Positions 46,466 to 55,381 of a stretch of 64,000 nt of DNA are shown piece after piece. The notes beneath the pieces were generated by a model. It had not been told where the DNA came from. It ran no database searches and saw only the letters and a program-made list of their open reading frames with translations. Source of the stretch: Alphaproteobacteria bacterium (lineage in GTDB: Bacteria > Pseudomonadota > Alphaproteobacteria > Reyranellales > Reyranellaceae). Within the stretch, counting starts at the first letter, position 1. Each line of letters begins with the position of its first letter. The stretch spans positions 1-64,000 of the forward strand of contig JAHBYP010000014.1 of the NCBI GenBank assembly GCA_019635875.1. Direction: 5' to 3'. The translations under genes and the position numbers were made by a program.

Positions 46466-47938
46466 TCAGCCCTGCAGCATGCGCTTGAGCAGCTCGACGT
46501 CCTCGTTGATCGCGTTGTCGCTGCCGCGCAGCTCCTCGATCTTCCTGACCGCATGCATCACGGTCGTGTGGTCGCGATTGCCGAACTTGCGGCCGATCGA
46601 GGGCAGGCTCGCCTGCGTCAGGTGCTTGGCGAGATACATCGCCACCTGGCGCGGCCGCGCCACCGAGCGCGAGCGGCGCGGCGAGTGCATCTCGGCGATC
46701 TTGATGTTGTAGTGCTGCGAAACGCGCAGCTGGATCTCCTCGATGGTGACGCGCCGGTCGGCGGCGCGCAGCACGTCGTGCAGCACCTCCTGCGCGGTCT
46801 CCAGCGTGGTGTCGCGCCCGACCAGGGTGGCATGGGCGACGACGCGGTTCAGCGCCCCTTCGAGCTCGCGCACATTGGTGGCGATCTTGTGCGCGAGGAA
46901 TTCCAGCACGCGATCGGGGATGCGCACGCCGGCCTGCTCGATCTTGCTCTGCAGGATGCCCAGGCGCAGCTCGTAGGTCGTGGCGTGGATGTCGGCGACC
47001 AGGCCGTGCTGGAGGCGCGAGCGCACGCGGTCCTCCAGCCCCTCGAGCTCAGCCGGCGACTTGTCGGACGACAGCACGATCTGGCGGTTCTGGTCGACCA
47101 GCGCGTTGAAGGTATGGAAGAACTCTTCCTGGCTGGTGTCCTTGCCGCAGATGAACTGGACGTCGTCGATCATCAGCACGTCGACGCCGCGGAACTGCTC
47201 CTTGAACCCCTGCGTGTTCTTGGTGCGCAGCGCCTGGATGAAGCGGTTCACGAAGGTTTCGGCCGAGAGGTAGAGCACGCGGCGCTGCGGATCGCGGCCG
47301 CGCACGGCGTGCCAGATCGCATGCATCAGGTGCGTCTTGCCCAGGCCGACGCCGCCGTAGAGGAACAGCGGGTTGAAGGTCGGCGCGTCGGTTTCCGCCA
47401 CGCGCCGCGCGGCGGCGTAGGCGAACTCGTTGGGCTTGCCGACGACGAAGCTGTCGAAGGAGAAGCGCGGGTCGGGCTGGCCGACCAGGTCGTCATAGAC
47501 GCGCTCCGTCGATCGCGACACCGGCGGGCCGGTGCGCGGCATCGGCAGCACGGCGGGATGGCCGTTGGCCGTCGCCGGCAGCGGACCCGGTTCGACCGAG
47601 GGGGTGTCGGCCAGCTCGGGTCCCTTGCGCCCGGCCGAAGCGGCGGGCTGCACGATGATCTCGACGACGCGCAATTCCGGATTCTCTCTGGTCCACAAGG
47701 CCTGGATGCGATCCAGATAGTGACCGACGACCCAGTCGCGCATGAAGCGCGTCGGTGTCGCCAGCCTCAGCCGGCCGTCGCGGACCTCGCTGAGCCGCAA
47801 CGGCTCGAGCCATGTCTTGTAAGCCTTCTCGCTGACATCCTGCTGCAGGCGCTCCTGCACCCGTCTCCATTGCGCATCGAAAGTCCCCCTGGAACGGTCG
47901 CCCATGCCTATCCCCGTCACTTGGCCGTTTTCCGGCAT
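46466..47938 (-). CDS. dnaA: Chromosomal replication initiator protein DnaA
   Basis: A 490-residue initiator. Domain I (TFDAQWRRVQERLQQDVSEKAYKTWLEPL), a linker rich in Pro/Gly, the AAA+ domain III (NPLFLYGGVGLGKTHLMHAI Walker A region; MIDDVQFICGK Walker B) and the DNA-binding domain IV ending GRKFGNRDHTTVMHAVRKIEEL, the DnaA-box recognition signature. Met12 (nt 47905) has a better ribosome site (GGGGA) and may be the real start. dnaA lies about 21 kb from dnaN-recF-gyrB, the split arrangement usual in alphaproteobacteria. Confidence 0.97.
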   Translation of the reverse strand: MPENGQVTGIGMGDRSRGTFDAQWRRVQERLQQDVSEKAYKTWLEPLRLSEVRDGRLRLATPTRFMRDWVVGHYLDRIQALWTRENPELRVVEIIVQPAASAGRKGPELADTPSVEPGPLPATANGHPAVLPMPRTGPPVSRSTERVYDDLVGQPDPRFSFDSFVVGKPNEFAYAAARRVAETDAPTFNPLFLYGGVGLGKTHLMHAIWHAVRGRDPQRRVLYLSAETFVNRFIQALRTKNTQGFKEQFRGVDVLMIDDVQFICGKDTSQEEFFHTFNALVDQNRQIVLSSDKSPAELEGLEDRVRSRLQHGLVADIHATTYELRLGILQSKIEQAGVRIPDRVLEFLAHKIATNVRELEGALNRVVAHATLVGRDTTLETAQEVLHDVLRAADRRVTIEEIQLRVSQHYNIKIAEMHSPRRSRSVARPRQVAMYLAKHLTQASLPSIGRKFGNRDHTTVMHAVRKIEELRGSDNAINEDVELLKRMLQG

Positions 47939-48007
47939 GTGTTCGTTTCCCTGCTGCGGACTACGGAACTACTAACTCGACCTATCCGTGTATTGCGATG
48001 TCCTCCC

Positions 48008-48475
48008 TCATCTCTGACGCCATGGCAATCCGTCGACCTTCCACCCGGCGACGCTGCCGCGTCGCCCCGAGGGATCGAGCGGCCCTTCGAAGCCATTGGC
48101 GACGTTGAAGCTGCTGGCGTAGCCGGCGGCGGTCATGACCGCGGCGGCCGCGGCCGAGCGTGCGCCGCTGCGGCAGATCATCAGCACGGGCGTCTCGCGC
48201 CGGCCACCCAGACGTTGGTCGAGCCTGGCGGCGAAATCCGGATCGACCTTCATCGCCGGGAATGCCTGCCACTCGATCTCGACCAGATCCTTGCCGAGCG
48301 AGGAGAGATCGGGAAAGCCGACGAAGTTCCACTCCGCCGCGGTGCGGACATCGACGAGGATCGCGTCGGGCAGTTCGCTCAGCATCCGCCACGCGGTCTG
48401 CGGCGAGACATCGCCCGCGTAGCCTGTGGCGGGTGCGATGCTGTAACGGCCTTCGAGATCCTGCGCGTCGGGCAT
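48008..48475 (-). CDS. Rhodanese-like sulfurtransferase domain protein
   Basis: A 155-residue single-domain rhodanese. The active-site loop is C101-RSGARS, the conserved aspartate region AILVDVRTAAEWNFVG, and the C-terminal GWKVDGLPW. The six-residue active-site loop points to a sulfur (not phosphate) substrate. It is upstream of dnaA on the same strand with 69 bp between; whether the two share a transcript is unclear. Function probably sulfur transfer or thiol signalling; no specific role can be read. Confidence 0.92.
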   Translation of the reverse strand: MPDAQDLEGRYSIAPATGYAGDVSPQTAWRMLSELPDAILVDVRTAAEWNFVGFPDLSSLGKDLVEIEWQAFPAMKVDPDFAARLDQRLGGRRETPVLMICRSGARSAAAAAVMTAAGYASSFNVANGFEGPLDPSGRRGSVAGWKVDGLPWRQR

Positions 48476-48906
48476 TCGCTCCCACCTGCTGAGTCTTCAC
48501 TGTGCGTGGGAGCGGCGTTGCGGATCGGCGGCGGCTCTCGAAAGCTTGGACACTCGTGCTTGCGATCGACACGATGGAACTGATGTTCCGTGACGATACG
48601 TGGCCCGACTGTCCTCCAGTCTTCGGTTTGCGCTTGTTGTCTCGACGGTGTTCCGTCGACCCGATCCGCTAGGCCATACCCCACGCATTGCCTGCGAACG
48701 AGATCGACACTAGCGACGGCATCCGAGCGCCGCAATGATTCGCGACGAAGTCGTGACGGATTTTTTTCCATGCCCTCCGCCGTGCTCGCGGTTGACATCC
48801 GCGCTGTCGAGGAGTTGCGCGAACCGATTCAACGGAGCCGCTCGACACGTGCTCCAACATCTTGCGAGCGTCCAACACGCGACAGACAAATTGCGCGATC
48901 AAGCGC

Positions 48907-48939
48907 TGTGAACAGGGCGGGTGGATACTGTGTGGATAG
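48907..48939. other. Cluster of DnaA-box-like 9-mers (candidate oriC)
   Basis: Three same-strand matches to TGTGNATAA lie in 33 bp: TGTGAACAG (48907), GGTGGATAC (48920) and TGTGGATAG (48931). The last has one mismatch. They sit at the right end of a 552-bp gene-free stretch (48476-49027) between the rhodanese/dnaA unit and rpsT, which also has a T7 run near 48762 and three GANTC sites (48491, 48738, 48826), the CcrM methylation target. This fits an alphaproteobacterial origin or a dnaA control region. There is no perfect box, so the call is tentative. Confidence 0.4.
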
Positions 48940-48966
48940 CCGCGCGCGCGAAGATTACGCGGCCGG

Positions 48967-48998
48967 AAAAAGAAAACGCCGCTTCGTCGAAGCGGCGT
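48967..48998 (-). terminator. Intrinsic terminator of rpsT
   Basis: Read on the minus strand, a 10-bp stem (ACGCCGCTTC with GAAGCGGCGT) and a 3-nt loop are followed by UUUUCUUUUU. It begins 29 nt after the rpsT stop. Confidence 0.9.
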
Positions 48999-49027
48999 CT
49001 GGTCTCGCTGAAGAGCGGATCGCCTGC

Positions 49028-49300
49028 TCAGGCGGAGGCGCCGACCGCCTTCACGCGCGCGGCGAGTCGCGACGTCTTGCGCGCGACCGTGTTGCGATGA
49101 AACACGCCCTTCGACGCGCCACGTGCCAGCTCGCTTTCCGCCGTGCGCATCGCTGCCTCGGCCGCCGCCTTGTCGCCGCTGGCGATCGCCTCCTCCACCT
49201 TGCGCACGAAGGTGCGGATGCGCGCCTTGCGCGACTGGTTGACGGCCGTGCGGCGCTCGGTCTGGCGGGCGCGCTTCTCGGCGGATTTGTGGTTGGCCAT
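49028..49300 (-). CDS. rpsT: 30S ribosomal protein S20 (bS20)
   Basis: A 90-residue, lysine/arginine-rich helical protein, [39 protein letters not shown], followed by [20 protein letters not shown], the bS20 signature. The frame upstream of 49300 is open through repeat copy 8 but is not part of the gene. It has its own terminator. The rpsT-dnaA neighbourhood is conserved in alphaproteobacteria. Confidence 0.98.
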   Translation of the reverse strand: MANHKSAEKRARQTERRTAVNQSRKARIRTFVRKVEEAIASGDKAAAEAAMRTAESELARGASKGVFHRNTVARKTSRLAARVKAVGASA

Positions 49301-49436
49301 GCTCGTTCCATCCGGCGGGCGGCGCCCGCATGAAAGTCTGGGTCGATTGACGAAAGCGCGGCTTATAACGATGGCCCCGGATGGCGTCAAGGGACCGGAA
49401 AACGGGGCCAAAAGGCCCGGTTTTGCGGGTCTTTTA

Positions 49437-49564
49437 CCTTCCCCCGGAGGGGGAAGGTGGCAGCGCGCAGCGCTGACGGAAGGGGGATGTCTAGGACGAA
49501 CGCAGGAGGCCGTCTTCGACATCCCCCTTCCGCCCTTCGGGCACCTTCCCCCTCCGGGGGAAGG
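49437..49564. repeat. Intergenic inverted-repeat element, copy 8 (A-to-B orientation)
   Basis: A 128-bp element, 3 nt after the crotonase stop and 136 bp before rpsT. GCGC-type left arm, CCCTTCGGG right arm, A-T at the covarying position (GGAAGGGGG with CCCCCTTCC). The left inner arm has GATGTCTAGGACG. Confidence 0.92.
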
Positions 49565-49567
49565 AAG

Positions 49568-50347
49568 TCAGCGGTGCTTCCAGGCGGCCTTGCGCTTCTC
49601 GGCGAAGGCGGCCATGCCCTCCGCCCGGTCCTCGAAGGCGAAGGTGGCGTGGAAGGTGCGGCGCTCGAAGCGCACGCCCTCGGCCAGCGTGGTCTCGAAG
49701 GCGCGGTTGACCGACTCCTTGGCCACCATGGTCGCGGGCAGCGACATCGAGGCGATCTTCTCCGCCGTCTTGATGGCCTCGGCCATCAGATCGGCAAGCG
49801 GCACGACACGACTCACCAGGCCACAGCGCTCCGCCTCGGCGGCGTCCATCATGCGGCCAGTGAGCACCATGTCCATCGCCTTGGACTTGCCGACGAAGCG
49901 CGGCAGGCGCTGCGTGCCGCCGGCGCCGGGAATGGTGCCGAGCGTGATCTCGGGCTGGCCGAACTTCGCGTTGTCGGCGGCGATGATGAAGTCGCACATC
50001 ATCGCCATCTCGCAGCCGCCGCCCAGGGCGTAGCCCGCGACGGCCGCGACGATCGGCTTGCGCACCTGGCTCACGCGCTCCCAGCCGACGGTGATGAAGT
50101 CCTTCATGAACACGTCCTGGTAGGACTGGTCCTTCATCTCCTTGATGTCGGCGCCGGCGGCGAAGGCCTTGTCGCTGCCGGTCAGCACCATGCAGCCGAT
50201 ATTGGCGTCGGCTTCAAAGGCATCGAGCGCCTGGCCCAGCTCCTTGACGAGTGCGGCGCACAACGCGTTGAGCGCCTGCGGCCTGTTCAGTCGAACGATG
50301 CCGACGCGGCCCTTGGTTTCGGTGGTGATGTTCTCGTAGGCGGCCAC
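49568..50347 (-). CDS. Enoyl-CoA hydratase (crotonase)
   Basis: A 259-residue crotonase close to classic short-chain enoyl-CoA hydratases. N-terminus [29 protein letters not shown], first oxyanion loop [11 protein letters not shown], second [20 protein letters not shown], acid residues in [21 protein letters not shown] prefer the GTG at 50347 because GGAGGG lies 6 nt upstream and relatives start there; the ATG at 50359 is the alternative. It acts in beta-oxidation or amino acid breakdown. Its place between rpsT and mutM is the ancestral alphaproteobacterial order. Confidence 0.94.
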   Translation of the reverse strand: MAAYENITTETKGRVGIVRLNRPQALNALCAALVKELGQALDAFEADANIGCMVLTGSDKAFAAGADIKEMKDQSYQDVFMKDFITVGWERVSQVRKPIVAAVAGYALGGGCEMAMMCDFIIAADNAKFGQPEITLGTIPGAGGTQRLPRFVGKSKAMDMVLTGRMMDAAEAERCGLVSRVVPLADLMAEAIKTAEKIASMSLPATMVAKESVNRAFETTLAEGVRFERRTFHATFAFEDRAEGMAAFAEKRKAAWKHR

Positions 50348-50387
50348 GCGTCCCTCCATGGCGAAGTGGTATTGATTCCAAGACGAC

Positions 50388-51227
50388 TCAGCGTTGGCAG
50401 CGTGCGCAATAGAAGGTCGAGCGTCCCGACTGCACGATGCGCCGCACGGCACGGCCGCAATCCGGCGTCGGACACAGGGCGCCTTCCTTGTCGTAGACCG
50501 AGAAGCGCGTCTGGAAGTAGCCCAGCTCGCCGTCGGGCTGCATATGATCGCGCAGGGTCGAGCCGCCATCGTGGATCGAGCGCGCGAGCACGTCCTTGAT
50601 CGCCGCCATCAGCCTGATGGCGCGGTCTTCCCTGACGGTGTGGGCCGAGCGCCGGGGCGAGATGCCGGCGTGATAGAGCGCCTCGCAGGCGTAGATGTTG
50701 CCGACGCCGACCAGCACGCGCTGATCGAGCAGCGCCGCCTTGATCGGCGTGCGCTTGCCTTTCAGGCGCGCTGCCAGGGCGATGCCGTCGAAGCTCTCGT
50801 CCAGCGGCTCGGGGCCCAGCCCGGCGAACAGCTTGTGGCTGGCGACCTCCGAATCGCTCATCAGCAGCACCAGGCCGAAGCGACGCGCATCGTTGAAGCG
50901 GATCTGCCAGCCATCGTCGGTCTCGAACACGACATGGTCGTGCGCGTCGAAGGGCCTGGCGTTGGCCTCACGGGCGGGCACCAGGGCCATGCGGCCGGAC
51001 ATGCCCAGATGCACGACGATGGTTTCGCCGCCCTCCAGCCGCCACAGCATGTACTTCGCCCGCCGTTCCAGATGGCGCACGCGACGGCCCTCGACGCGCT
51101 GGGCGAACCTCGCCGGCATCGGCACCCGCAGATCCTTGCGCCGCTGGATCAGCCTGCTGATGCGCCGCCCCTCCAGACGCGGGGCCAGGCCGCGCATCAC
51201 GGTCTCGACTTCGGGTAGCTCGGGCAT
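50388..51227 (-). CDS. mutM: Formamidopyrimidine-DNA glycosylase
   Basis: A 279-residue Fpg/MutM that removes 8-oxoguanine and other oxidised purines. The catalytic N-terminal PELPEVET, the lysine region [10 protein letters not shown], the H2TH segment [21 protein letters not shown], and the C-terminal zinc finger ([12 protein letters not shown]...FYCARCQ) are intact. It lies 40 nt upstream of the crotonase on the same strand and is divergent from the exo/endonuclease-family gene. Confidence 0.97.
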   Translation of the reverse strand: MPELPEVETVMRGLAPRLEGRRISRLIQRRKDLRVPMPARFAQRVEGRRVRHLERRAKYMLWRLEGGETIVVHLGMSGRMALVPAREANARPFDAHDHVVFETDDGWQIRFNDARRFGLVLLMSDSEVASHKLFAGLGPEPLDESFDGIALAARLKGKRTPIKAALLDQRVLVGVGNIYACEALYHAGISPRRSAHTVREDRAIRLMAAIKDVLARSIHDGGSTLRDHMQPDGELGYFQTRFSVYDKEGALCPTPDCGRAVRRIVQSGRSTFYCARCQR

Positions 51228-51298
51228 GGCTGGTGCGCGGACGACAGATCAGGGGAGGGGATGCTATAGGGCTGCCCGCCATAGCACACTCCCTGCCG

Positions 51299-52309
51299 AT
51301 GCGCCGCACGCTCCCGCCGATCCTCCGTCTCGTTCTCGGCGCGTTGTGGCTCGTCGCCGGACTGGCGCTCGCCGGCGGCTTCATGACCGAGATCGAGCTC
51401 TACAGCCACTTCCAGCCGGCGCTGCTGGCGGCCTGCCTGGCGGCGGCGGCGCTGGGCGCCGTCCTGCGCCAGTGTGTGGCCGGCCTGGGATCGTTGCTCC
51501 TGGCGCTGGCCCTGGGCTGGAGCACGGTGCCCTATCTCTGGCCGCCATCGGCCTTGCCGCCGCAATCCGGTCCGCAGCCGATCCGCATCCTGTGGGCCAA
51601 TCTGCAGAACTGGTCGACCTCGGGCGAGGCGCTCGACACCGTGCTCGAGGATGCCCGGGCCGACCTCGTCGTGCTCACCGAGCTCTCGGCCCGGCATGTT
51701 CGGTCGGTCGAGCGCGCCCGCGCGCGCTGGCCCCACCACACCCGCTTTCCGCGCGGCTCGGCCTTCGAGGTCCTGATGCTGAGCCGCTGGGCGCCGCGGG
51801 AACTGCGCTTCCACGAGCCGCTCGGCGATGAGTATCCGATCCTCGATGCACTGATCTGCCCCGGCGCCGATCTCGATGGCTGGGCCGGGGCCTGCATGTC
51901 GCTGGTCGCGCTCCACGCGGTGCGGCCGGCGCTGCCGGGCGGCTTCGTCGGCGTGGCACCAACGCGGCGCGACAGGATGCTCGGCGTCGCCACCGAAGTG
52001 TCGCGGAGGCGCATCGCCGAGAACCATCGTGTCGTGCTGATGGGCGACTTCAACGCCACGCCGTGGTCGGTGGCCTTCCGGCGCGTGCTCGACGACACCG
52101 GGTTGCTCGACAGCGCCACGCAGCCTGCCCTGCGGCCGCGCTGGACGCGCCCGACCTGGTTCTCGCGCTGGCCGGGCCTGGGCCTGCCGATCGACCATGT
52201 CCTGCTGTCGCCGACCTGGCGCATCCACGAGCGCCGCCTGGGACCGTTCTTCGGTTCCGACCATCGGCCGCTGGTGATCGAGCTCAGCCCAATCGGCCGC
52301 AGCGGCTGA
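51299..52309 (+). CDS. Membrane-anchored endonuclease/exonuclease/phosphatase-family protein
   Basis: A 336-residue protein with two or three N-terminal membrane spans (about 8-28, 40-60, 66-84) and a C-terminal DNase I-like fold exposed to the periplasm or cytoplasm. Catalytic motifs: RILWANLQNW, LVVLTELSARH, VVLMGDFNATPWS and FGSDHRPLVIEL. Family members hydrolyse phosphodiesters in nucleic acids or lipids. The ATG at 51299 is preferred; an upstream frame lacks membrane character. It precedes ubiE by 48 bp. Confidence 0.88.
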   Translation: MRRTLPPILRLVLGALWLVAGLALAGGFMTEIELYSHFQPALLAACLAAAALGAVLRQCVAGLGSLLLALALGWSTVPYLWPPSALPPQSGPQPIRILWANLQNWSTSGEALDTVLEDARADLVVLTELSARHVRSVERARARWPHHTRFPRGSAFEVLMLSRWAPRELRFHEPLGDEYPILDALICPGADLDGWAGACMSLVALHAVRPALPGGFVGVAPTRRDRMLGVATEVSRRRIAENHRVVLMGDFNATPWSVAFRRVLDDTGLLDSATQPALRPRWTRPTWFSRWPGLGLPIDHVLLSPTWRIHERRLGPFFGSDHRPLVIELSPIGRSG

Positions 52310-52357
52310 GGTTTGGGTGGCATGGCGGCAGGCCCGGCGGCGGTCTATATCCAAGGC

Positions 52358-53119
52358 ATGAGTGGGGAGACCGACCCGTCCGGCACGGCGCCGTTCGGCC
52401 TGCGCGACGTGCCCGTCGCGGAAAAGGCCGGCCTGGTGCGCCAGGTCTTCGACAGCGTTGCGCGGCGCTACGACCTGATGAACGACCTGATGTCGTTCGG
52501 CGTGCATCGCCTCTGGAAGGACACCCTGGTCGACCGGCTGGCGCCGCGTCCGGGCATGCGCTTCATCGATGTCGCCGGCGGCACGGGCGATATCGCCTTT
52601 CGCATCGCCGGCCGGCTGGGCAAGGCCGCCGACATCACGGTCTGCGACATCAACGCCACCATGCTGGGGGTCGGGCGCGATCGCGCCGTCGACCGCAACC
52701 TGCTGCACGGCCTGGCCTGGGTGGCCGGCGACGCCGAGGCGCTGCCCTTCCCGGATCGCAGCTTCGACGCCTATACGATCGCCTTCGGCCTGCGCAACGT
52801 CACGCGCATGGAGCAGGCGCTGGGCGAGGCGCGGCGCGTGCTGCGGCCGGGCGGGCGCTTTCTCTGCCTCGAGTTCAGCCGGGTCAGCCTGCCGGCCCTG
52901 GCGGCGATCTTCGAGCGATACTCGGCGACCATGCTGCCGACCATCGGCGGGCTGGTCGCCGGCGATCGCGAGTCCTACCGCTACCTGCATGAAAGCATCC
53001 AGCGCCACCCGCCGCAGCGCGAGCTGGCGGCGATGATGGAGCGCGCCGGGCTGGCGCAGGTGGGCTGGCGCGACCTGTCGGGCGGCATCGTGGCGCTGCA
53101 CGGCGGCTGGCGCGTATGA
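52358..53119 (+). CDS. ubiE: Demethylmenaquinone/2-methoxy-6-polyprenyl-1,4-benzoquinol methylase
   Basis: A 253-residue SAM methyltransferase for ubiquinone (and menaquinone) biosynthesis. Family motifs: VFDSVARRYDLMNDLMSFGVHRLWK, FIDVAGGTGDIAFR (SAM), YTIAFGLRNVTRMEQALGEARRVLRPGG, and the C-terminal GGIVALHGGW. It is followed 10 nt later by ubiB, forming the standard ubiEB pair. Confidence 0.97.
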   Translation: MSGETDPSGTAPFGLRDVPVAEKAGLVRQVFDSVARRYDLMNDLMSFGVHRLWKDTLVDRLAPRPGMRFIDVAGGTGDIAFRIAGRLGKAADITVCDINATMLGVGRDRAVDRNLLHGLAWVAGDAEALPFPDRSFDAYTIAFGLRNVTRMEQALGEARRVLRPGGRFLCLEFSRVSLPALAAIFERYSATMLPTIGGLVAGDRESYRYLHESIQRHPPQRELAAMMERAGLAQVGWRDLSGGIVALHGGWRV

Positions 53120-53129
53120 GCGGCGCCGG

Positions 53130-54653
53130 ATGATCAGGCCGCTGCGCAATTCGCTGCGCCTGGCGCGCCTGGCCTACACTTTGGCGCGCCACGACGCGCT
53201 GTTTCCGCTCGAGGTTGTCGGCGTGGTGCCCAGCGTCGTGGCGATCGCCCGGCTGGTGCGCCGGCGCGGCGATCGGCGCCGGCCGGGCGAGCGGCTGGCG
53301 GCGGCGCTGTCGCAGATGGGGCCGAGCTTCATCAAGTTCGGCCAGGCGCTGTCGACGCGCGCCGATCTGCTGAGCGAGCAGGTCGCGCTTGATCTCAGCC
53401 AGCTGGTCGATCACCTGCAGCCGTTTCCCGGCGCCGAGGCGCGACGCACCATCGAGCTGGAGCTGGGCAAGCCGATCGGCGAGCTGTTTGCGCGCTTCGA
53501 CGATGCGGCGATCGCCGCCGCCTCGATCGCCCAGGTGCACTACGCCGAGACCATCGCCGGCGACAAGGTCGCGGTGAAGGTGCTGCGGCCGGGCATCGAG
53601 GCCGCCTTCGCGCGCGATCTCGACCTGTTCTACTGGCTGGCCGAGCTGGTCGAGGTGGCGCGCCCGCAATTCCGCCGGCTGAAGCCGGTGGAGACCGTGC
53701 GCGCCTTCGCCGAGGTGACGCGCACCGAGATGGATTTGCGCATGGAGGCCGCCGCGGCGCAGGAGCTGGGCGAGAACTTCGTCGACGAGCCGGGCTACCG
53801 CACGCCGCGCATCTACTGGGATCTCTCGGCGCGGCGGGTTCTGACCATGGAGCGCATCGACGGCATCCCGATCGGCGAGCGCGAGCGGCTGCTGGCGGCC
53901 GGCCACGACGTCAACGAGGTGCTGCGCAAGAGCGCCGAGGCCTTCTTCTACCAGGTGTTCCGCGACGGCTTCTTCCACGGCGACATGCATGGCGGCAACG
54001 CCTTCGTCGAGCCCTCGGGCACCATCGTGCCGGTCGATTTCGGCATCATGGGCCGGGTCGACGCCGACACGCGCGGCTATCTCGCCGAGCTGCTCATCGC
54101 CTTTCTGCGCCGCGACTACCGGGCCGTGGCCGAGGTGCAGTTCCGCGCCGGCTTCGTGCCGCTCGACCAGTCGGTCGAGCTGTTCGCCCAGGCCTGCCGC
54201 TCGATCGGCGAGCCGATCTTCGGCAAGCCCTCGAACCAGATCTCGATCGGCCGTCTGCTGGCGCAGCTGCTGCGCGTCACCGAGCGCTTCGAGATGGCGG
54301 CGCAGCCGCAACTGCTGCTGCTGCAGAAGACCATGCTGATGGCCGAGGGCATGGGCACCAAGCTCAATCCCGAGGTCAACATCTGGGAGCTGGCGCGGCC
54401 CTTGATCGAGGACTGGATGCGCCGCCATTTCGGCCCGCGCGCGCGGCTGGAGCGCGCTGCGGCGGAGACGCTCGAGGGCGTGCGCCGCGTGCCGCGCCTG
54501 CTGCAGACGCTCGACAAGCTGGCCGAGAACGAGCGCCGTCGCGTCGAGCTGCAACGCCTCGCCCCGCCGCGCTGGAGCATGGGGCGGCCGACCTGGAGCG
54601 GCGTGCTGGCGGCGCTGGCATTGCTCGCGGCGGCGCTGGCGTGGTGGCGCTGA
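53130..54653 (+). CDS. ubiB: Ubiquinone biosynthesis kinase-like protein UbiB
   Basis: A 507-residue ADCK/ABC1 atypical kinase required for ubiquinone biosynthesis. The KxGQ motif is FIKFGQALSTRADLL; the nucleotide lysine is in KVAVKVLRPGIE; the catalytic region FHGDMHGGNAFVEPSG and VDFGIMGRVD follow. A hydrophobic C-terminal tail (VLAALALLAAALAWW) anchors it to the membrane. Coexpressed with ubiE. A non-coding stretch with a terminator follows. Confidence 0.96.
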   Translation: MIRPLRNSLRLARLAYTLARHDALFPLEVVGVVPSVVAIARLVRRRGDRRRPGERLAAALSQMGPSFIKFGQALSTRADLLSEQVALDLSQLVDHLQPFPGAEARRTIELELGKPIGELFARFDDAAIAAASIAQVHYAETIAGDKVAVKVLRPGIEAAFARDLDLFYWLAELVEVARPQFRRLKPVETVRAFAEVTRTEMDLRMEAAAAQELGENFVDEPGYRTPRIYWDLSARRVLTMERIDGIPIGERERLLAAGHDVNEVLRKSAEAFFYQVFRDGFFHGDMHGGNAFVEPSGTIVPVDFGIMGRVDADTRGYLAELLIAFLRRDYRAVAEVQFRAGFVPLDQSVELFAQACRSIGEPIFGKPSNQISIGRLLAQLLRVTERFEMAAQPQLLLLQKTMLMAEGMGTKLNPEVNIWELARPLIEDWMRRHFGPRARLERAAAETLEGVRRVPRLLQTLDKLAENERRRVELQRLAPPRWSMGRPTWSGVLAALALLAAALAWWR

Positions 54654-54846
54654 GCGTTCCGTCCATTCTGGACCAGTCATCGATTCCGGCGGCACGCCGC
54701 GCGATGTATCTTGCCACCATCAGTTCGGCGTTGCTCAGCCAGGAGGATTGATCGCTTCGCGAGACGGCCGCGCCCCGCTCTTTCCTTCGGCGCCCCGGTG
54801 CATCGCCTCGTTTTTGTCTTCCATGTGTCTCCCCCAAAGGAACTTC

Positions 54847-54877
54847 GCCCGTCGGCTTCGCTGGCGGGCATTTTTTT
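54847..54877 (+). terminator. Intrinsic terminator after the ubiEB unit
   Basis: GCCCGTCGG pairs with CTGGCGGGC (two G-U pairs) around a CUUCG loop, followed by A and seven Ts. It lies about 195 bp after ubiB, so it may end either the ubiEB mRNA or a separate small RNA. A C-rich run TCTCCCCCAAAGGAAC just before it recalls the loops of the candidate RNA at 46275. Confidence 0.8.
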
Positions 54878-54950
54878 CGGATGGCGCTGTACTGACTGCA
54901 TTATTTGTGCGTATTTCGCCGCCTCCAGAGGTGGCGCCGGGATGGGAGTG

Positions 54951-55325
54951 ATGGACCGCATGCGTGTTCTCGTCGTCGACGACGAACCCGACATCGTACG
55001 CGAGCTGGCGGTGCTGCTGCGCCGCCGGGGCTTCGCCGTCCATACCGCCGAATCGGTGAACGGCGCGCGCAAGGCGCTGGCCGACGGCCCCTTGCCGCAC
55101 GCCATCGTCTCCGACGTGCGCATGCCCGACGGCAGCGGCCTGGAATTGCTCGACGAGGACATGGGCGAGACCCCGCCCGGCATCATCTATGTCAGCGGCC
55201 ATCTCGAGGGCGCCGAGGCCAAGGCCGTGGTCCAGCGCGGCGCGCTCGCCGTCCTGCCCAAGCCCGTTGACACGAGGCGCCTGGTCGGCCTGCTGCGCGA
55301 GCATGGCAGCCGCGCCCGCCGCTGA
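54951..55325 (+). CDS. Stand-alone response regulator receiver protein
   Basis: A 124-residue REC domain with no output domain. Acidic pocket Asp10/Asp11, phosphoacceptor Asp55 in IVSDVRMPDG, Ser82 in the Thr/Ser switch position, and Lys104 in LPKPVD. It resembles CheY/DivK-like single-domain regulators. There is no histidine kinase gene in the window. Two nearby methionines (nt 54942 and 54960) are alternative starts; 54960 (MRVLVVDDEP) has the best spacing from GGGAG. Confidence 0.9.
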   Translation: MDRMRVLVVDDEPDIVRELAVLLRRRGFAVHTAESVNGARKALADGPLPHAIVSDVRMPDGSGLELLDEDMGETPPGIIYVSGHLEGAEAKAVVQRGALAVLPKPVDTRRLVGLLREHGSRARR

Positions 55326-55381
55326 TTGACCGGGCGATCGCCCGGCCGGACGCGCTAGAATGCACGCCGGAGGACGCGCCC

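Noticed and set aside
48590-49333. A 247-codon plus-strand frame over the origin-like region and rpsT
   Set aside because: Its second half is antisense to rpsT and its first half has arginine/serine-rich composition typical of non-coding high-GC frames.
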